Below the pieces are notes generated by a model, which worked only from the letters and a program-made list of their open reading frames with translations, made no database searches and had not been told where the DNA came from. DNA of 64,000 nucleotides from Halorarius litoreus (GTDB lineage: Archaea; Halobacteriota; Halobacteria; Halobacteriales; Haloarculaceae), in contig NZ_CP101454.1 in assembly GCF_024362405.1 (NCBI RefSeq), positions 2,170,001 through 2,234,000 on the forward strand. Reading direction: 5' to 3'. Of this stretch, positions 1-7,878 are shown in pieces. The position numbers and the translations under genes are program-made. Position 1 is the stretch's first letter; each line of letters begins with the position of its first letter.

Positions 1-488
1 TGATCCACGACCTCGACATCGTCACGGCGCTCGTCGACGACGAGGTCACCAGCGTCGACGCCATCGGCAACCACGACGTCGACTACGCGGCGGCGAACCT
101 CCAGTTCGACTCGGGCATCGTCGCCCAGCTCACCGCGAGCCGGGTCACCCAGGAGAAGGAGCGCCAGCTCTCGCTCTCGGCGAAGCGCTGTCGCGTGAAG
201 GTCGACTACATCGAACAGACCATCGAGATCCACCGCCAGTCGCTCCCCGAGTACGTCGAGGAGGACGGCGACGTGACCTACCACCACGAGAACATCGTCG
301 AGCGCGTCTCCGTCGAGAAGCGCGAACCCCTCAAGAACGAGCTCTCGGCGTTCGTCGAGGCCGCGACCGAGGGGACCGAGCCGGTCGTCACCGGCGAGGA
401 CGGCCTCCGGGCGCTCCGGCTCACCCGGACCATCGACGACCTCGCGCGCGAGCGGACCTCGGTCGACCCGCCCGCGCCGACCCAGTAA
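1..488 (+). CDS. Gfo/Idh/MocA family oxidoreductase, C-terminal part
   Basis: The gene is cut by the window start; the frame is open from base 3 and 161 residues are visible. The visible start carries a histidine in an HDLDI stretch, as in the conserved motif of the Gfo/Idh/MocA catalytic domain, followed by the beta-sheet domain (QLTASRV, VDYIEQTIEI) and a helical tail (EPVVTGEDGLRALRLTRTI) typical of these NAD(P)-dependent sugar dehydrogenases. It sits upstream of an acyltransferase and nucleotide-sugar dehydrogenases, so by analogy with WbpB it may oxidise the C3 of a UDP-sugar uronic acid. That role is inference; the nucleotide-binding domain lies outside the window. Confidence 0.85.
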   Translation, partial: IHDLDIVTALVDDEVTSVDAIGNHDVDYAAANLQFDSGIVAQLTASRVTQEKERQLSLSAKRCRVKVDYIEQTIEIHRQSLPEYVEEDGDVTYHHENIVERVSVEKREPLKNELSAFVEAATEGTEPVVTGEDGLRALRLTRTIDDLARERTSVDPPAPTQ

Positions 489-861
489 CCGATTCGAGAC
501 GGCGCTCCGGCCGCCCCCATTCCCGGCACGCGTTCTCGCTCAGTTTCGTTCGTTCCGTACTCGTCGACCCCTCGTTCCGTACTCGTCGACCCCTCGTTCC
601 GTACTCGTCGACCCCTCGTTCCGTACTCGTCGACCCCTCGTTCCGTACTCGTCGACCCCTCGTTCCGTACTCGTCGACCCCTCGTTCCGTACTCGTCGAT
701 ACCCACTGCCCAGCGGCGCGTGGGCTCAGCCCGATTGAAGCGCCACGTTCGGCCCTAGTACCGCCCTAAGCCGCGCCTTACGTCGCAGATAAGAAAGCGG
801 GGGCAGCGAGGAGTGCGGACCACACGCGAGTAGCCGCGACGGCTACCGCCCCCGAACACAC
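489..861. other. Intergenic region with tandem repeats
   Basis: 373 bases without a convincing gene. The first part is filled by a 22-base tandem repeat (551-699). The rest contains a weak A-rich element, gataagaaag near 788-797, that could be the promoter of the downstream acyltransferase operon. A 142-residue minus-strand frame across the repeat only reflects the repeat period. Confidence 0.6.
551..699. repeat. 22-bp tandem repeat, six full copies plus a partial
   Basis: Six identical, uninterrupted 22-base units begin cgttccgtactcgtcg; copies start at 551, 573, 595, 617, 639 and 661, and a seventh is truncated at about 699. There are no spacers, so it is not a CRISPR. The array lies between a convergent-free gene end (488) and the start of the next operon. 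Its function is unknown; slipped-strand expansion or a protein-binding array are both possible. Confidence 0.95.
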
Positions 862-963
862 ATGACACTCTCGAAGAAGACGCTCGGCCTACTGGGAATC
901 GCATCGCTGGCGTTGCTCTACCGAACCGCCGCGAACCGCGGCGACGCAGCCACGGAGGTGTGA
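862..963 (+). CDS. Small single-TM membrane peptide (33 aa)
   Basis: ATG at 862 opens 33 codons. The peptide begins MTLSKKT, has a hydrophobic core (LGLLGIASLALLY, residues 8-20) and ends in a charged tail. The lysines before and arginine after the core fit a single membrane segment. Its last codons contain the GGAGGTG that lies just before the ATG of the acyltransferase at 966, so translation of the two could be coupled. No family is recognised. A short conserved leader or a chance ORF are alternatives. Confidence 0.45.
   Translation: MTLSKKTLGLLGIASLALLYRTAANRGDAATEV
954..960 (+). promoter_or_regulatory. Shine-Dalgarno sequence of the acyltransferase gene
   Basis: ggaggtg lies five bases before ATG 966. 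It favours that ATG over the in-frame GTG at 960 as the start. Confidence 0.6.
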
Positions 964-965
964 CG

Positions 966-1550
966 ATGGCGCGCCATCGCCTCGGCGACGACTGTCACGT
1001 CGACGAGGGTGCCACGGTCGGCTACGAGCACGACCCCGACGCCGAGCCGGCGGTCCTCGGTGACCGGGCGACGGTCCGCGCGGGGACCATCGTCTACACG
1101 GGCGTCGAGGCCGGCGACGACTTCACGACCGGCCACAACGCGCTCGTCCGTGAGGACACCACGCTGGGCGACGACGTTGTCGTCGGCACCGACACCGTCA
1201 TCGACGGCGCCACGACGGTCGGCTCGGACGTGAGCCTCCAGACCGGCGTGTACGTCCCGACGAACACCACCATCGGGTCGAACGTGTTCGTCGGGCCGAA
1301 GGCGACGCTCACGAACGACCCGTACCCGGTGCGGCGAGACGTCGACCTCGAGGGGCCGACCATCGAGAACGGCGCCTCCGTCGGCGCGAACGCGACCCTG
1401 CTCCCCGGCGTCACGGTCGGTGAGGGGGCGTTCGTCGCCGCGGGCGCGGTCGTCACCGAGGACGTCCCACCCGAGACGCTCGCGGTCGGCACGCCCGCCG
1501 AGTACCGTGACCTGCCTGCGGACCTCGCGGGGGTGAACACGCTCGCATGA
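966..1550 (+). CDS. Left-handed beta-helix (hexapeptide) acyltransferase
   Basis: 194 residues made almost wholly of hexapeptide repeats (for example VREDTTLGDDVVVGTDTVID), the fold of LbetaH acetyltransferases that use acetyl-CoA. The stretch VFVGPKATLTNDPYP followed by ENGASVGANATLLPGVTVGEGAFVAAGAVVTEDVPP matches the pattern seen in WbpD-like UDP-sugar N-acetyltransferases. ATG 966 is chosen because of the strong Shine-Dalgarno at 954-960. The gene overlaps the next by four bases. With the flanking oxidoreductase and dehydrogenases it probably acetylates a UDP-amino-sugar; the exact substrate is inference. Confidence 0.85.
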   Translation: MARHRLGDDCHVDEGATVGYEHDPDAEPAVLGDRATVRAGTIVYTGVEAGDDFTTGHNALVREDTTLGDDVVVGTDTVIDGATTVGSDVSLQTGVYVPTNTTIGSNVFVGPKATLTNDPYPVRRDVDLEGPTIENGASVGANATLLPGVTVGEGAFVAAGAVVTEDVPPETLAVGTPAEYRDLPADLAGVNTLA

Positions 1551-2953
1551 CGCCCGCCGTCCACACCACCCACGCCACGCCGTACGCGAACGAGTTGTCT
1601 GACCGCGACGTGAGCCAGGCGTTCCGCGCGGGCGACTTCCCGGTCGCCGTCTACGGGCTCGGGAAGATGGGCCTCCCGCTCGCGGCCGTCTACGCGGAGA
1701 CCTGCGGGACCGTCACGGGCGTCGATATCGACCCCGCGGTCGCCGAGGCCGTCGACCGCGGTGAGAGCCCGGTCGACGAGCCAGGCCTGGACGCCCTCGT
1801 CGGCGAACTGGTCGCCGACGGGGCCCTCTCGGCGACGACCGACGTGACCGCGGCCGCTCGCGAGGCCGAGATTCACGTCGCCATCGTCCCGACGCTGGTC
1901 ACCGACACCGACGAGCCGGACCTCTCGGTCGTCGAGGAGCTGATGACCGACGTCGCCGCTGGCCTGTCGCCGGGCGACCTCGTCGTCCTCGAGTCGACGG
2001 TGCCGCCGCGGACCTGCGAGGACCGCGTGCTCCCGCTGCTCGAAGCCGAGAGCGGGCTCTCCCGCGGCGAGTTCGGCCTCGCCTTCTGTCCGGAGCGGAC
2101 CTCCAGCGGTCGCGCGCTCGAAGACATCCGGGGCGCCTATCCCAAGATCGTCGGCGGCGTCGACGCCGAGAGCACGCGCGTCGCGTCGGCCATCTACGAC
2201 CAGCTCACCGACAACCGAGTCATCACGGTCGCCGACGCGACCACCGCGGAGGCCGTCAAGGTGTTCGAGGGCGTCTACCGCGACGTCAACATCGGGCTGG
2301 CGAACGAACTCGGCCAGCACGCCCGGGAGCTGGGCATCGACGTGACCGAGGCCATCGAGGCCGCGAACACCCAGCCGTTCTGTGAGATCCACGACCCCGG
2401 TGCCGGCGTCGGGGGCCACTGTATCCCCTACTACCCGCACTTCCTCATCGAGGAGTTCGACACGGAGTCGCGGCTGATGGAGACGGCCCGGCAGGTGAAC
2501 GAGGAGATGCCCGAGTACACCGCGAGCGCCGCCGTCGACGGACTGGTCGACGTGGGGCTCGGCCCCGCGAACGCGCGGGTGCTCGTCCTCGGGCTGACCT
2601 ATCGACCTGGTGTGGACGAACTCCGCGCGACGCCCGCGCTCCCCATCGTCGGCCACCTCTCCACGGTGGGCGCGGACGTCGAGGCGGTCGACCCCGTCAC
2701 CGACGACACCGAGGCGTTCGAGCGCGCGGGGGCGACCATCCGCGACCTCGACGACCTCGACGACCTCGACGGCGAGACGTACGACGCCGTCGTGCTCGTC
2801 ACCGACCACCCAGAGTTCGAGACGCTGGACGTACCGGGGCTCGCCGACAACACCGAAGACGCGCCGCTGGTCGTCGTCGACGGCCGGCAGGCGCTGACGG
2901 CGTTACGTGGCGAGGACGCGGTTCACTACCGGGGGGTGGGCATCAATGTCTGA
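1547..2953 (+). CDS. Nucleotide-sugar dehydrogenase with altered active-site residues
   Basis: 468 residues of the UDP-glucose/GDP-mannose dehydrogenase family, which oxidise a sugar C6-OH to a carboxylate with NAD. The Rossmann motif YGLGKMGLPLAAVY is near residues 35-48, the VVLESTVPP strand follows, the catalytic cysteine is C292 in VGGHCIPYYPHF, and a C-terminal UDP-binding domain closes it. The start overlaps the acyltransferase stop (ATGA). Unlike its neighbour at 2946, it has Gly242 where the family Asn follows the catalytic Lys238 by four, and Tyr296 where the family Asp follows Cys292 by four. A normal 6-dehydrogenase role is therefore uncertain; an acidic DDLDDLDDLD run is near residue 405. 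Confidence 0.9.
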   Translation: MTPAVHTTHATPYANELSDRDVSQAFRAGDFPVAVYGLGKMGLPLAAVYAETCGTVTGVDIDPAVAEAVDRGESPVDEPGLDALVGELVADGALSATTDVTAAAREAEIHVAIVPTLVTDTDEPDLSVVEELMTDVAAGLSPGDLVVLESTVPPRTCEDRVLPLLEAESGLSRGEFGLAFCPERTSSGRALEDIRGAYPKIVGGVDAESTRVASAIYDQLTDNRVITVADATTAEAVKVFEGVYRDVNIGLANELGQHARELGIDVTEAIEAANTQPFCEIHDPGAGVGGHCIPYYPHFLIEEFDTESRLMETARQVNEEMPEYTASAAVDGLVDVGLGPANARVLVLGLTYRPGVDELRATPALPIVGHLSTVGADVEAVDPVTDDTEAFERAGATIRDLDDLDDLDGETYDAVVLVTDHPEFETLDVPGLADNTEDAPLVVVDGRQALTALRGEDAVHYRGVGINV

Positions 2954-4277
2954 AGCCGGCACGCTCACGCCCGAGGCGACGCCCGCAGAGGTCGAGTCGT
3001 CGACCGTCTGTATCGTCGGCCTCGGCTACGTCGGCATCCCGCTGAGCCTCGGCTTCGACGAGGAGGGGCTCGACGTCATCGGCTTCGACATCGACCGCGA
3101 GAAGGTCGAACGACTCGCCGACGGCGAGGACGTCACCGGCGACCACGGCGACGAGGTGGTCGCCGAGAGCGACGTCGAGTTCACGGCCAACGAGGCACAC
3201 ATCTCGCAGGCCGACTACGTCATCATCACCGTCCCGACGCCGGTCGACGACTCGAAGAACCCGAACCTCGACTTCGTGACGGCCGCCGGGCGGACCGTCG
3301 GCGAGTACATGAGCGAGGGCACGACGGTCGTCCTCGAGTCGACAGTCTATCCGGGCGTCACCCGCGAGGTGCTCGGGCCGGCTATCGAGGACGCCTCCGG
3401 GCTCGAGATGGAGGACGAGTTCAACCTCGGCTACTCGCCCGAGCGGCTCTCGCCGGGTGAGGAGGGGCGCGGGCTCCGCGACGTCAAGAAGATCGTCAGC
3501 GGCGACACCGACCAGACGCTCGCGGAGCTGGCGGCGCTGTACGGGCTGGTCGTCGACGCGGGCATCTACCGCGCCCCCTCCATCGAGACGGCGGAGGCCG
3601 CGAAGGTCACCGAGAACGTCCAGCGCGACGTGAACATCGCGCTCGTGAACGAGCTCGCCGTCGTCTGTGACCACCTCGGCATCGACAGCGACGAGGTGCT
3701 CGACGCCGCCGGGACGAAGTGGAACTTCCACGACTACCGCCCCGGACTCGTCGGCGGCCACTGTATCCCGGTCGACCCGCTGTACCTCGCTCACGGCTCC
3801 GAGCGGGCGGGCTACTCGCCGGACCTCATCCTGACGGGCCGCGAGGTCAACGAGTACATGCCGAAACACGCCGCGGAACTCACGCTCCGCGCGCTCAACG
3901 AGAGCGGGAAGGTGCTCAAGGACTGCCGCCTGCTCGTCCTCGGGCTCGCGTACAAGCCGAACGTCGGCGACATCCGCACCTCCGAGGTCGGCGGCGTCAT
4001 CTCCGAACTGGAGACGTACGGCATCGATCTGGTGGGCCACGACCCCCACGCCCCCGACGACGCGGTCCGCGAGCAGTTCGGCATCGAGACCGTCGACGAC
4101 CCCGCCTTCGAGGGGTACGACGGTGTCGTCCTCGCGACGCCGCACGCCGCGTACGACGACCTCGACGTCGAGGCGATGGCCGAGGCGATGAACGACGACC
4201 CCGTCCTGCTGGACGTGATGGGCTCGCGTGACGAAGCCCGCGTCCGCGGGGCCGGGTTCACCTACCGGAAGCTGTGA
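2946..4277 (+). CDS. Nucleotide-sugar dehydrogenase (UDP-HexNAc 6-dehydrogenase type)
   Basis: 443 residues, canonical member of the UDP-glucose/UDP-GlcNAc/UDP-ManNAc dehydrogenase family. Visible signatures are the Rossmann motif GLGYVGIPLSLGF near residues 25-37, EAAKVTENVQRDVNIALVNE with Lys220 and Asn224, and GGHCIPVDP with catalytic Cys273 and Asp277. NVGDIRTSE in the C-terminal domain is also typical. It should make a UDP-HexNAc uronic acid for surface glycans. ATG 2946 starts inside the previous gene (8-base overlap); an in-frame extension upstream to 2907 is less likely because residue 1 then precedes any conserved sequence. Confidence 0.92.
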   Translation: MSEAGTLTPEATPAEVESSTVCIVGLGYVGIPLSLGFDEEGLDVIGFDIDREKVERLADGEDVTGDHGDEVVAESDVEFTANEAHISQADYVIITVPTPVDDSKNPNLDFVTAAGRTVGEYMSEGTTVVLESTVYPGVTREVLGPAIEDASGLEMEDEFNLGYSPERLSPGEEGRGLRDVKKIVSGDTDQTLAELAALYGLVVDAGIYRAPSIETAEAAKVTENVQRDVNIALVNELAVVCDHLGIDSDEVLDAAGTKWNFHDYRPGLVGGHCIPVDPLYLAHGSERAGYSPDLILTGREVNEYMPKHAAELTLRALNESGKVLKDCRLLVLGLAYKPNVGDIRTSEVGGVISELETYGIDLVGHDPHAPDDAVREQFGIETVDDPAFEGYDGVVLATPHAAYDDLDVEAMAEAMNDDPVLLDVMGSRDEARVRGAGFTYRKL

Positions 4278-5389
4278 TGGCGACGCGCACCGACCCCGCC
4301 TCGGCGGCGACCCCCGATGGCGACGCCGCGGTCGACCCCGGGGCGATCGAGCCGATGGACGTCGTGGTGACGATGCAGCATCCCGCGCACGTCCACTTCT
4401 TCAAGCACGCTATCCGGCGGCTGGAGGACGGCGGCCACACGGTCCACGTGTTCGCCCGCGACAAGGCGGTCACGGCCGACCTGCTCGAGGCGTACGACAT
4501 CGACCACGAGCTGCTCGCGGGCGCGGCACCGGGGTCGCTCCCGGGACTGGCGCGCACTCAGCTGACCTACGAGGTGCGGCTGCTCCGGCGCGCGCTGGCC
4601 ATCAGGCCGAACGTGATGGCTGCCATCGGTGGCGTCGCCGTCTCGCACGTCGCGGCGCTCGTCGGCGCGCGCAGCGTCGTCTTCACCGACACCGAACACG
4701 CCGACCTCATCAATCGGCTGGCGTTCCCCGTCGCCGACCGCGTCGTGACGCCGACGTGTTTCCACGAGTCCGTCGACGGCGACCATCGGACGTACCCCGG
4801 CTACCACGAACTCGCGTATCTCCATCCGGACCGGTTCGAGCCGGACCCGTCGGTGCCGCGCGACCTGGGGCTCGACCCCGACGAGCGGTTCGTGGTCCTC
4901 CGGGTCATCTCGTGGGACGCCTCGCACGACGTGGACGCGAGCGGCTTCGACAGCGTCCGTGAGGTCGTGGAGCGGCTGGAGGCAACCGGCGCACGCGTCC
5001 TCGTCGCCGCCGAGGGCGACGACGTGCCGCCCGCCGTGGCCGACCGGCAGGTCTCCGTCGAGCCCCACCGGATGCACGACCTGCTCGCGTACGCCGACCT
5101 GTTCGTCGGTGAGGGCGCGACGATGGCTGCCGAGAGCGCCGTCCTCGGGACGCCGGCCGTCTACGTCAACACGCTCCGGATGGGCTACACGGACGAACTT
5201 GAAGCCCGCTACGGCCTGCTCGTCAACTGTCAGGGGGCGTTCCGCCACCAGCGCGCGCTGGAGGTCGCCGAGCGACTCCTCGACGACGAGGCGACCGACT
5301 GGGCCGCCCGCCGGGAGCGACTCCTCACGGAGAGCGTCGATACGACCGAGACCGTCCTGGAGGTGCTGCTCGACGGTGGCCGCGACTGA
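4277..5389 (+). CDS. DUF354-type glycosyltransferase/epimerase-fold protein
   Basis: 370 residues with the DUF354 pattern: MDVVVTMQHPAHVHFFKHAI near the N-terminus after a short Ala-rich leader, a middle NVMAAIGGVAVSHVAALVG, VVFTDTEHADLIN, and a C-terminal donor-site-like GEGATMAAESAVLGTPAVYVN. The family has the GT-B fold related to UDP-GlcNAc 2-epimerases and is common in archaeal polysaccharide clusters. Its start codon shares one base with the previous stop, so it is in the same transcript. The role as a glycosyltransferase in this glycan pathway is inference; no member-specific substrate can be read from the sequence. Confidence 0.85.
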   Translation: MATRTDPASAATPDGDAAVDPGAIEPMDVVVTMQHPAHVHFFKHAIRRLEDGGHTVHVFARDKAVTADLLEAYDIDHELLAGAAPGSLPGLARTQLTYEVRLLRRALAIRPNVMAAIGGVAVSHVAALVGARSVVFTDTEHADLINRLAFPVADRVVTPTCFHESVDGDHRTYPGYHELAYLHPDRFEPDPSVPRDLGLDPDERFVVLRVISWDASHDVDASGFDSVREVVERLEATGARVLVAAEGDDVPPAVADRQVSVEPHRMHDLLAYADLFVGEGATMAAESAVLGTPAVYVNTLRMGYTDELEARYGLLVNCQGAFRHQRALEVAERLLDDEATDWAARRERLLTESVDTTETVLEVLLDGGRD

Positions 5390-6329
5390 GCCGACCGCGG
5401 CGACGGTCGAGCGCGAGACCGATCTCCGCGTCCTCCAGGTGGCGACCACCGAGCGGTCGTTCTTCACCCAGCAGGTCGAGGCGCTCGAAGCACGCGGCGT
5501 CTCGTGTACGACGGTGACCGTCCCGCACCCCGACGAGGGGAGCCGTGGCCCCCTGGAGTACGCGCGGTTCTACGCCGAGACGGTCCGAGAGGCGGTCGCC
5601 GGGCACGACCTCGTCCACGCGAACTACGGGCTCGTCGGCCCGCTGGCGCTCGCCCAGCCGGTTCGTCCCGTGGTGTTGACGCTGTGGGGGTCGGAACTGT
5701 TGAGCGACCGCGGCTGGCTCGACCGCTGGAGCCGAGTCGCTGCCCGCCACAGCGACGCGGTCGTCGTCCCCTCACAGCGGCTCGCGGCCGAACTCGACGA
5801 GTCACACGACCTCGTCCCGTTCGGCGTCGACACCGAGCGGTTCCGGCCCATCGACCGGGCCCGGGCCCGCGAACGGGTCGGCTGGGTCCCCGACCGTCGA
5901 CACGTCCTCTTCCCGTACGACCCGACGCGGCCGGTGAAGAACTTCCCGCGTGCCGAACGGGTCGTCGGGCGGCTCCCCGACGACGTGGTCCTCCAGACCG
6001 TCTCGGGGGTCGCGTACGACGAGATGCCGTACTACATGAACGCGAGCGACGCCCTGCTCGTGGCCTCCGACTACGAGAGCGGGCCGATGGTGGTGAAAGA
6101 GGCCGCCGCCTGTAACGTCCCCGTCGTCTCGACGGACGTCGGGTTCGTCGCAGAGGTGCTCGACGGCGTGTCGAACAGCGCCGTCGCGCGGTCGGAGTCG
6201 GCGCTCGTCGACGCGCTCTCGACGGTCCTGGGCCGCCGAAGCGACGGCCGGTCGACGGTCGACACCCTCGGCGTCGACCAGATGGCCGAGCAGTTGCTCG
6301 GGACCTACCGGCGCGTCCTGACCGGGTGA
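5376..6329 (+). CDS. Glycosyltransferase, GT4-like
   Basis: 317 residues from GTG 5376, which overlaps the preceding gene by 14 bases; the open frame runs further up but only as antiphase of the previous gene. GT-B features: acceptor domain with VLQVATTERSFFTQQVEAL, VHANYGLVGPLAL, VLTLWGSELL, then VPFGVDTERFRP, and a donor domain containing MNASDALLVASDYESGPMVVKEAAACNVPVVSTDVGF with the E-x7-E-like ESGPMVVKEA. It is the last gene of the glycan operon in this window and would add a sugar from an NDP donor. The substrate cannot be deduced. Confidence 0.88.
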   Translation: MAATEPTAATVERETDLRVLQVATTERSFFTQQVEALEARGVSCTTVTVPHPDEGSRGPLEYARFYAETVREAVAGHDLVHANYGLVGPLALAQPVRPVVLTLWGSELLSDRGWLDRWSRVAARHSDAVVVPSQRLAAELDESHDLVPFGVDTERFRPIDRARARERVGWVPDRRHVLFPYDPTRPVKNFPRAERVVGRLPDDVVLQTVSGVAYDEMPYYMNASDALLVASDYESGPMVVKEAAACNVPVVSTDVGFVAEVLDGVSNSAVARSESALVDALSTVLGRRSDGRSTVDTLGVDQMAEQLLGTYRRVLTG

Positions 6330-6491
6330 CGACCGTCCCCCGCGTTCTCCGCCTGTCTCCCAGAACCCCTCAGAGATCGGCTGAGTGGCGCGGTTACACG
6401 TGTCGTAACCAGCCTGGAACGAACGAAACTGGATGCAAGCCCACGGAACGACTGCCCCCGTTTGTATGGCTCCGCGTCGTTCGTTCAGTTG

Positions 6492-7133
6492 ATGAATATG
6501 ACTCCGTCCGAGGAGCCACTCCAGGGTTCGCACCTCCCGTCCTCCCTCGGTACAGCCCCGGTCGCTCAAGGCGACCTCTTTCACGCCCTCCAGAACGAAC
6601 GGCGGCGACTCGTCCTCCGCTGCCTGCGCGCGCGAGACGAGCCTGTCGAGGTGTCGGTCCTCGTCGAACAGGTCGGGGCACTGGAAGCCGCCAGCGACGA
6701 GGTGTCCGAGGCGGACCGCCAGCGAATCCGCGTCGACCTCTTGCAGTCCCAGCTCCCGAAACTCGACCAGCTGGGGTTCGTCGACTACGACGCGCACGCC
6801 GGGGTCGTCACCCCCACGGGAGCGCTCTCGACAGCTACCGCGTACCTCGCCGACGCCCCCGACGTGGCGGCGACCCCGACGGTGGACCAGTCGGCCGAAT
6901 CGGTGCTGGCCGACCAACCCGCCGAGTCGGCGACGGGCGGCACCTGGCTCCGGTACTACACGGCCGCGACCAGCGTGAGCGCACTCCTCGTGGGTCTCGC
7001 AGTGTTCGGTCCCGTCGTCGCCATCTCGCTGTCGTTCAAGGTCGCTGCCGCCCTCGTCGCTGGCATTCACGCCGTCCTGACGGCTGGGCTGTTCGTCGAC
7101 CGCGTCACCTCGTCGCACTCGACCCGCGAGTGA
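6492..7133 (+). CDS. Membrane protein with N-terminal winged-helix (DUF7344-like) domain
   Basis: 213 residues. Residues about 27-110 form a winged helix of the type found in many haloarchaeal DUF7344 proteins (LFHALQNERRRLVLRCLRA, then QSQLPKLDQLGFVDYD). A Thr/Ala-rich linker leads to two hydrophobic segments (about 150-172 and 175-198) and a short charged tail. ATG 6492 is used; a second ATG two codons on is equally possible. It ends three bases before the next gene, which also pairs membrane segments with a winged helix, so the two are likely co-expressed. A membrane-tethered regulator is the natural guess; ligand and targets are unknown. Confidence 0.75.
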   Translation: MNMTPSEEPLQGSHLPSSLGTAPVAQGDLFHALQNERRRLVLRCLRARDEPVEVSVLVEQVGALEAASDEVSEADRQRIRVDLLQSQLPKLDQLGFVDYDAHAGVVTPTGALSTATAYLADAPDVAATPTVDQSAESVLADQPAESATGGTWLRYYTAATSVSALLVGLAVFGPVVAISLSFKVAAALVAGIHAVLTAGLFVDRVTSSHSTRE

Positions 7134-7136
7134 CTG

Positions 7137-7637
7137 ATGGAGACGCCGTCAGCGATAGCATTCGCGATTCGTCTCGACTTCGCCACGCTTGCAGCAGCGG
7201 GTGTGGACTCAGGCCCGGCTGCGCTGGTATCCCACGTGGGTGGCCCTGCCTTCCTCGCGCTCCCCGCCGTCAGCGTGGGCGTCGGGCTCCTCCTCGCCGG
7301 GGTGACTCTGATAGTGGCCGTGGCTGCCCGACGGTTCGGCTGGGCCTCCAAGCCGTCGACAGGCGCTGCGTCCACCGATTCCGGCGTCGATTCGGACACT
7401 GATTCATCCGTGGCTCCACCATCGAGCGTCACCGGCCTCGACGACGAGGAGGCGTTCGTCGTCGACCTGCTCCACTCGACAGGCGGGCGGCTCCAGCAGT
7501 CGGCTATCGTCGAGGCGTCCGACTGGTCGAAATCGAAGGTTAGCCGCCTGCTCTCGCGGATGGAGCGGGACGGACTCGTCGAGAAGGTGTCGGTCGGCCG
7601 CGAGAACGTCGTCCTGCTCACGCTCGACGATCCGTGA
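7137..7637 (+). CDS. Membrane-anchored winged-helix (MarR/DUF7343-like) protein
   Basis: 166 residues. The N-terminus has one clear membrane segment (about 38-62, AVSVGVGLLLAGVTLIVAVA), then a Ser/Asp/Thr linker, then a C-terminal winged helix (about 100-164) with VVDLLHSTGGRLQQSAIV, SKSKVSRLLSRMERDGLVEK and GRENVVLL. The same winged-helix type ends the unrelated membrane protein at 53018-54187. The gene follows its neighbour by three bases. It probably transmits an envelope signal to DNA or binds DNA at the membrane; this is inference. Confidence 0.75.
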   Translation: METPSAIAFAIRLDFATLAAAGVDSGPAALVSHVGGPAFLALPAVSVGVGLLLAGVTLIVAVAARRFGWASKPSTGAASTDSGVDSDTDSSVAPPSSVTGLDDEEAFVVDLLHSTGGRLQQSAIVEASDWSKSKVSRLLSRMERDGLVEKVSVGRENVVLLTLDDP

Positions 7638-7675
7638 CGCCCGCCGTTCGTCCCCGCCAGCCGTTTACCGTCTGA

Positions 7676-7721
7676 CAAACGCCGTTGCAGCGGGTTTTAT
7701 CGGCCGGCAAACGCTGTTGCA
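7676..7721. repeat. Pair of 14-bp direct repeats upstream of glmS
   Basis: caaacgccgttgca (7676-7689) and caaacgctgttgca (7708-7721) differ at one base and are spaced 32 bases apart; each is followed by a ttatc TATA-like block. They could be operators of tandem promoters. Confidence 0.7.
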
Positions 7722-7870
7722 CGACGCTTATCTGGCTGCTAACGGTCGCCCGGATGCGACGCCGGCTGGTTGGCGTCCTGCCCCTCTGTCGGACGTGAAA
7801 ACGGGCGTTCGCACGGACGCCGTCGGCAGCACTGTCGGCGGACCCATCGGCGGTCGGCTCGCTTATTCTG

Positions 7871-7878
7871 TTTATAGT
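7871..7878 (+). promoter_or_regulatory. Candidate TATA box for glmS
   Basis: tttatagt in a GC-rich surrounding; transcription would begin near 7900, leaving a leader with a Shine-Dalgarno before ATG 8046. Confidence 0.4.

Noticed and set aside
551..699. CRISPR-like repeat array
   Set aside because: The copies are contiguous with no spacers and no cas genes are present, so it is a simple tandem repeat.
1094..2809. 571-codon minus-strand open frame
   Set aside because: It lies opposite the acyltransferase and first dehydrogenase genes, and it lacks any protein family pattern.
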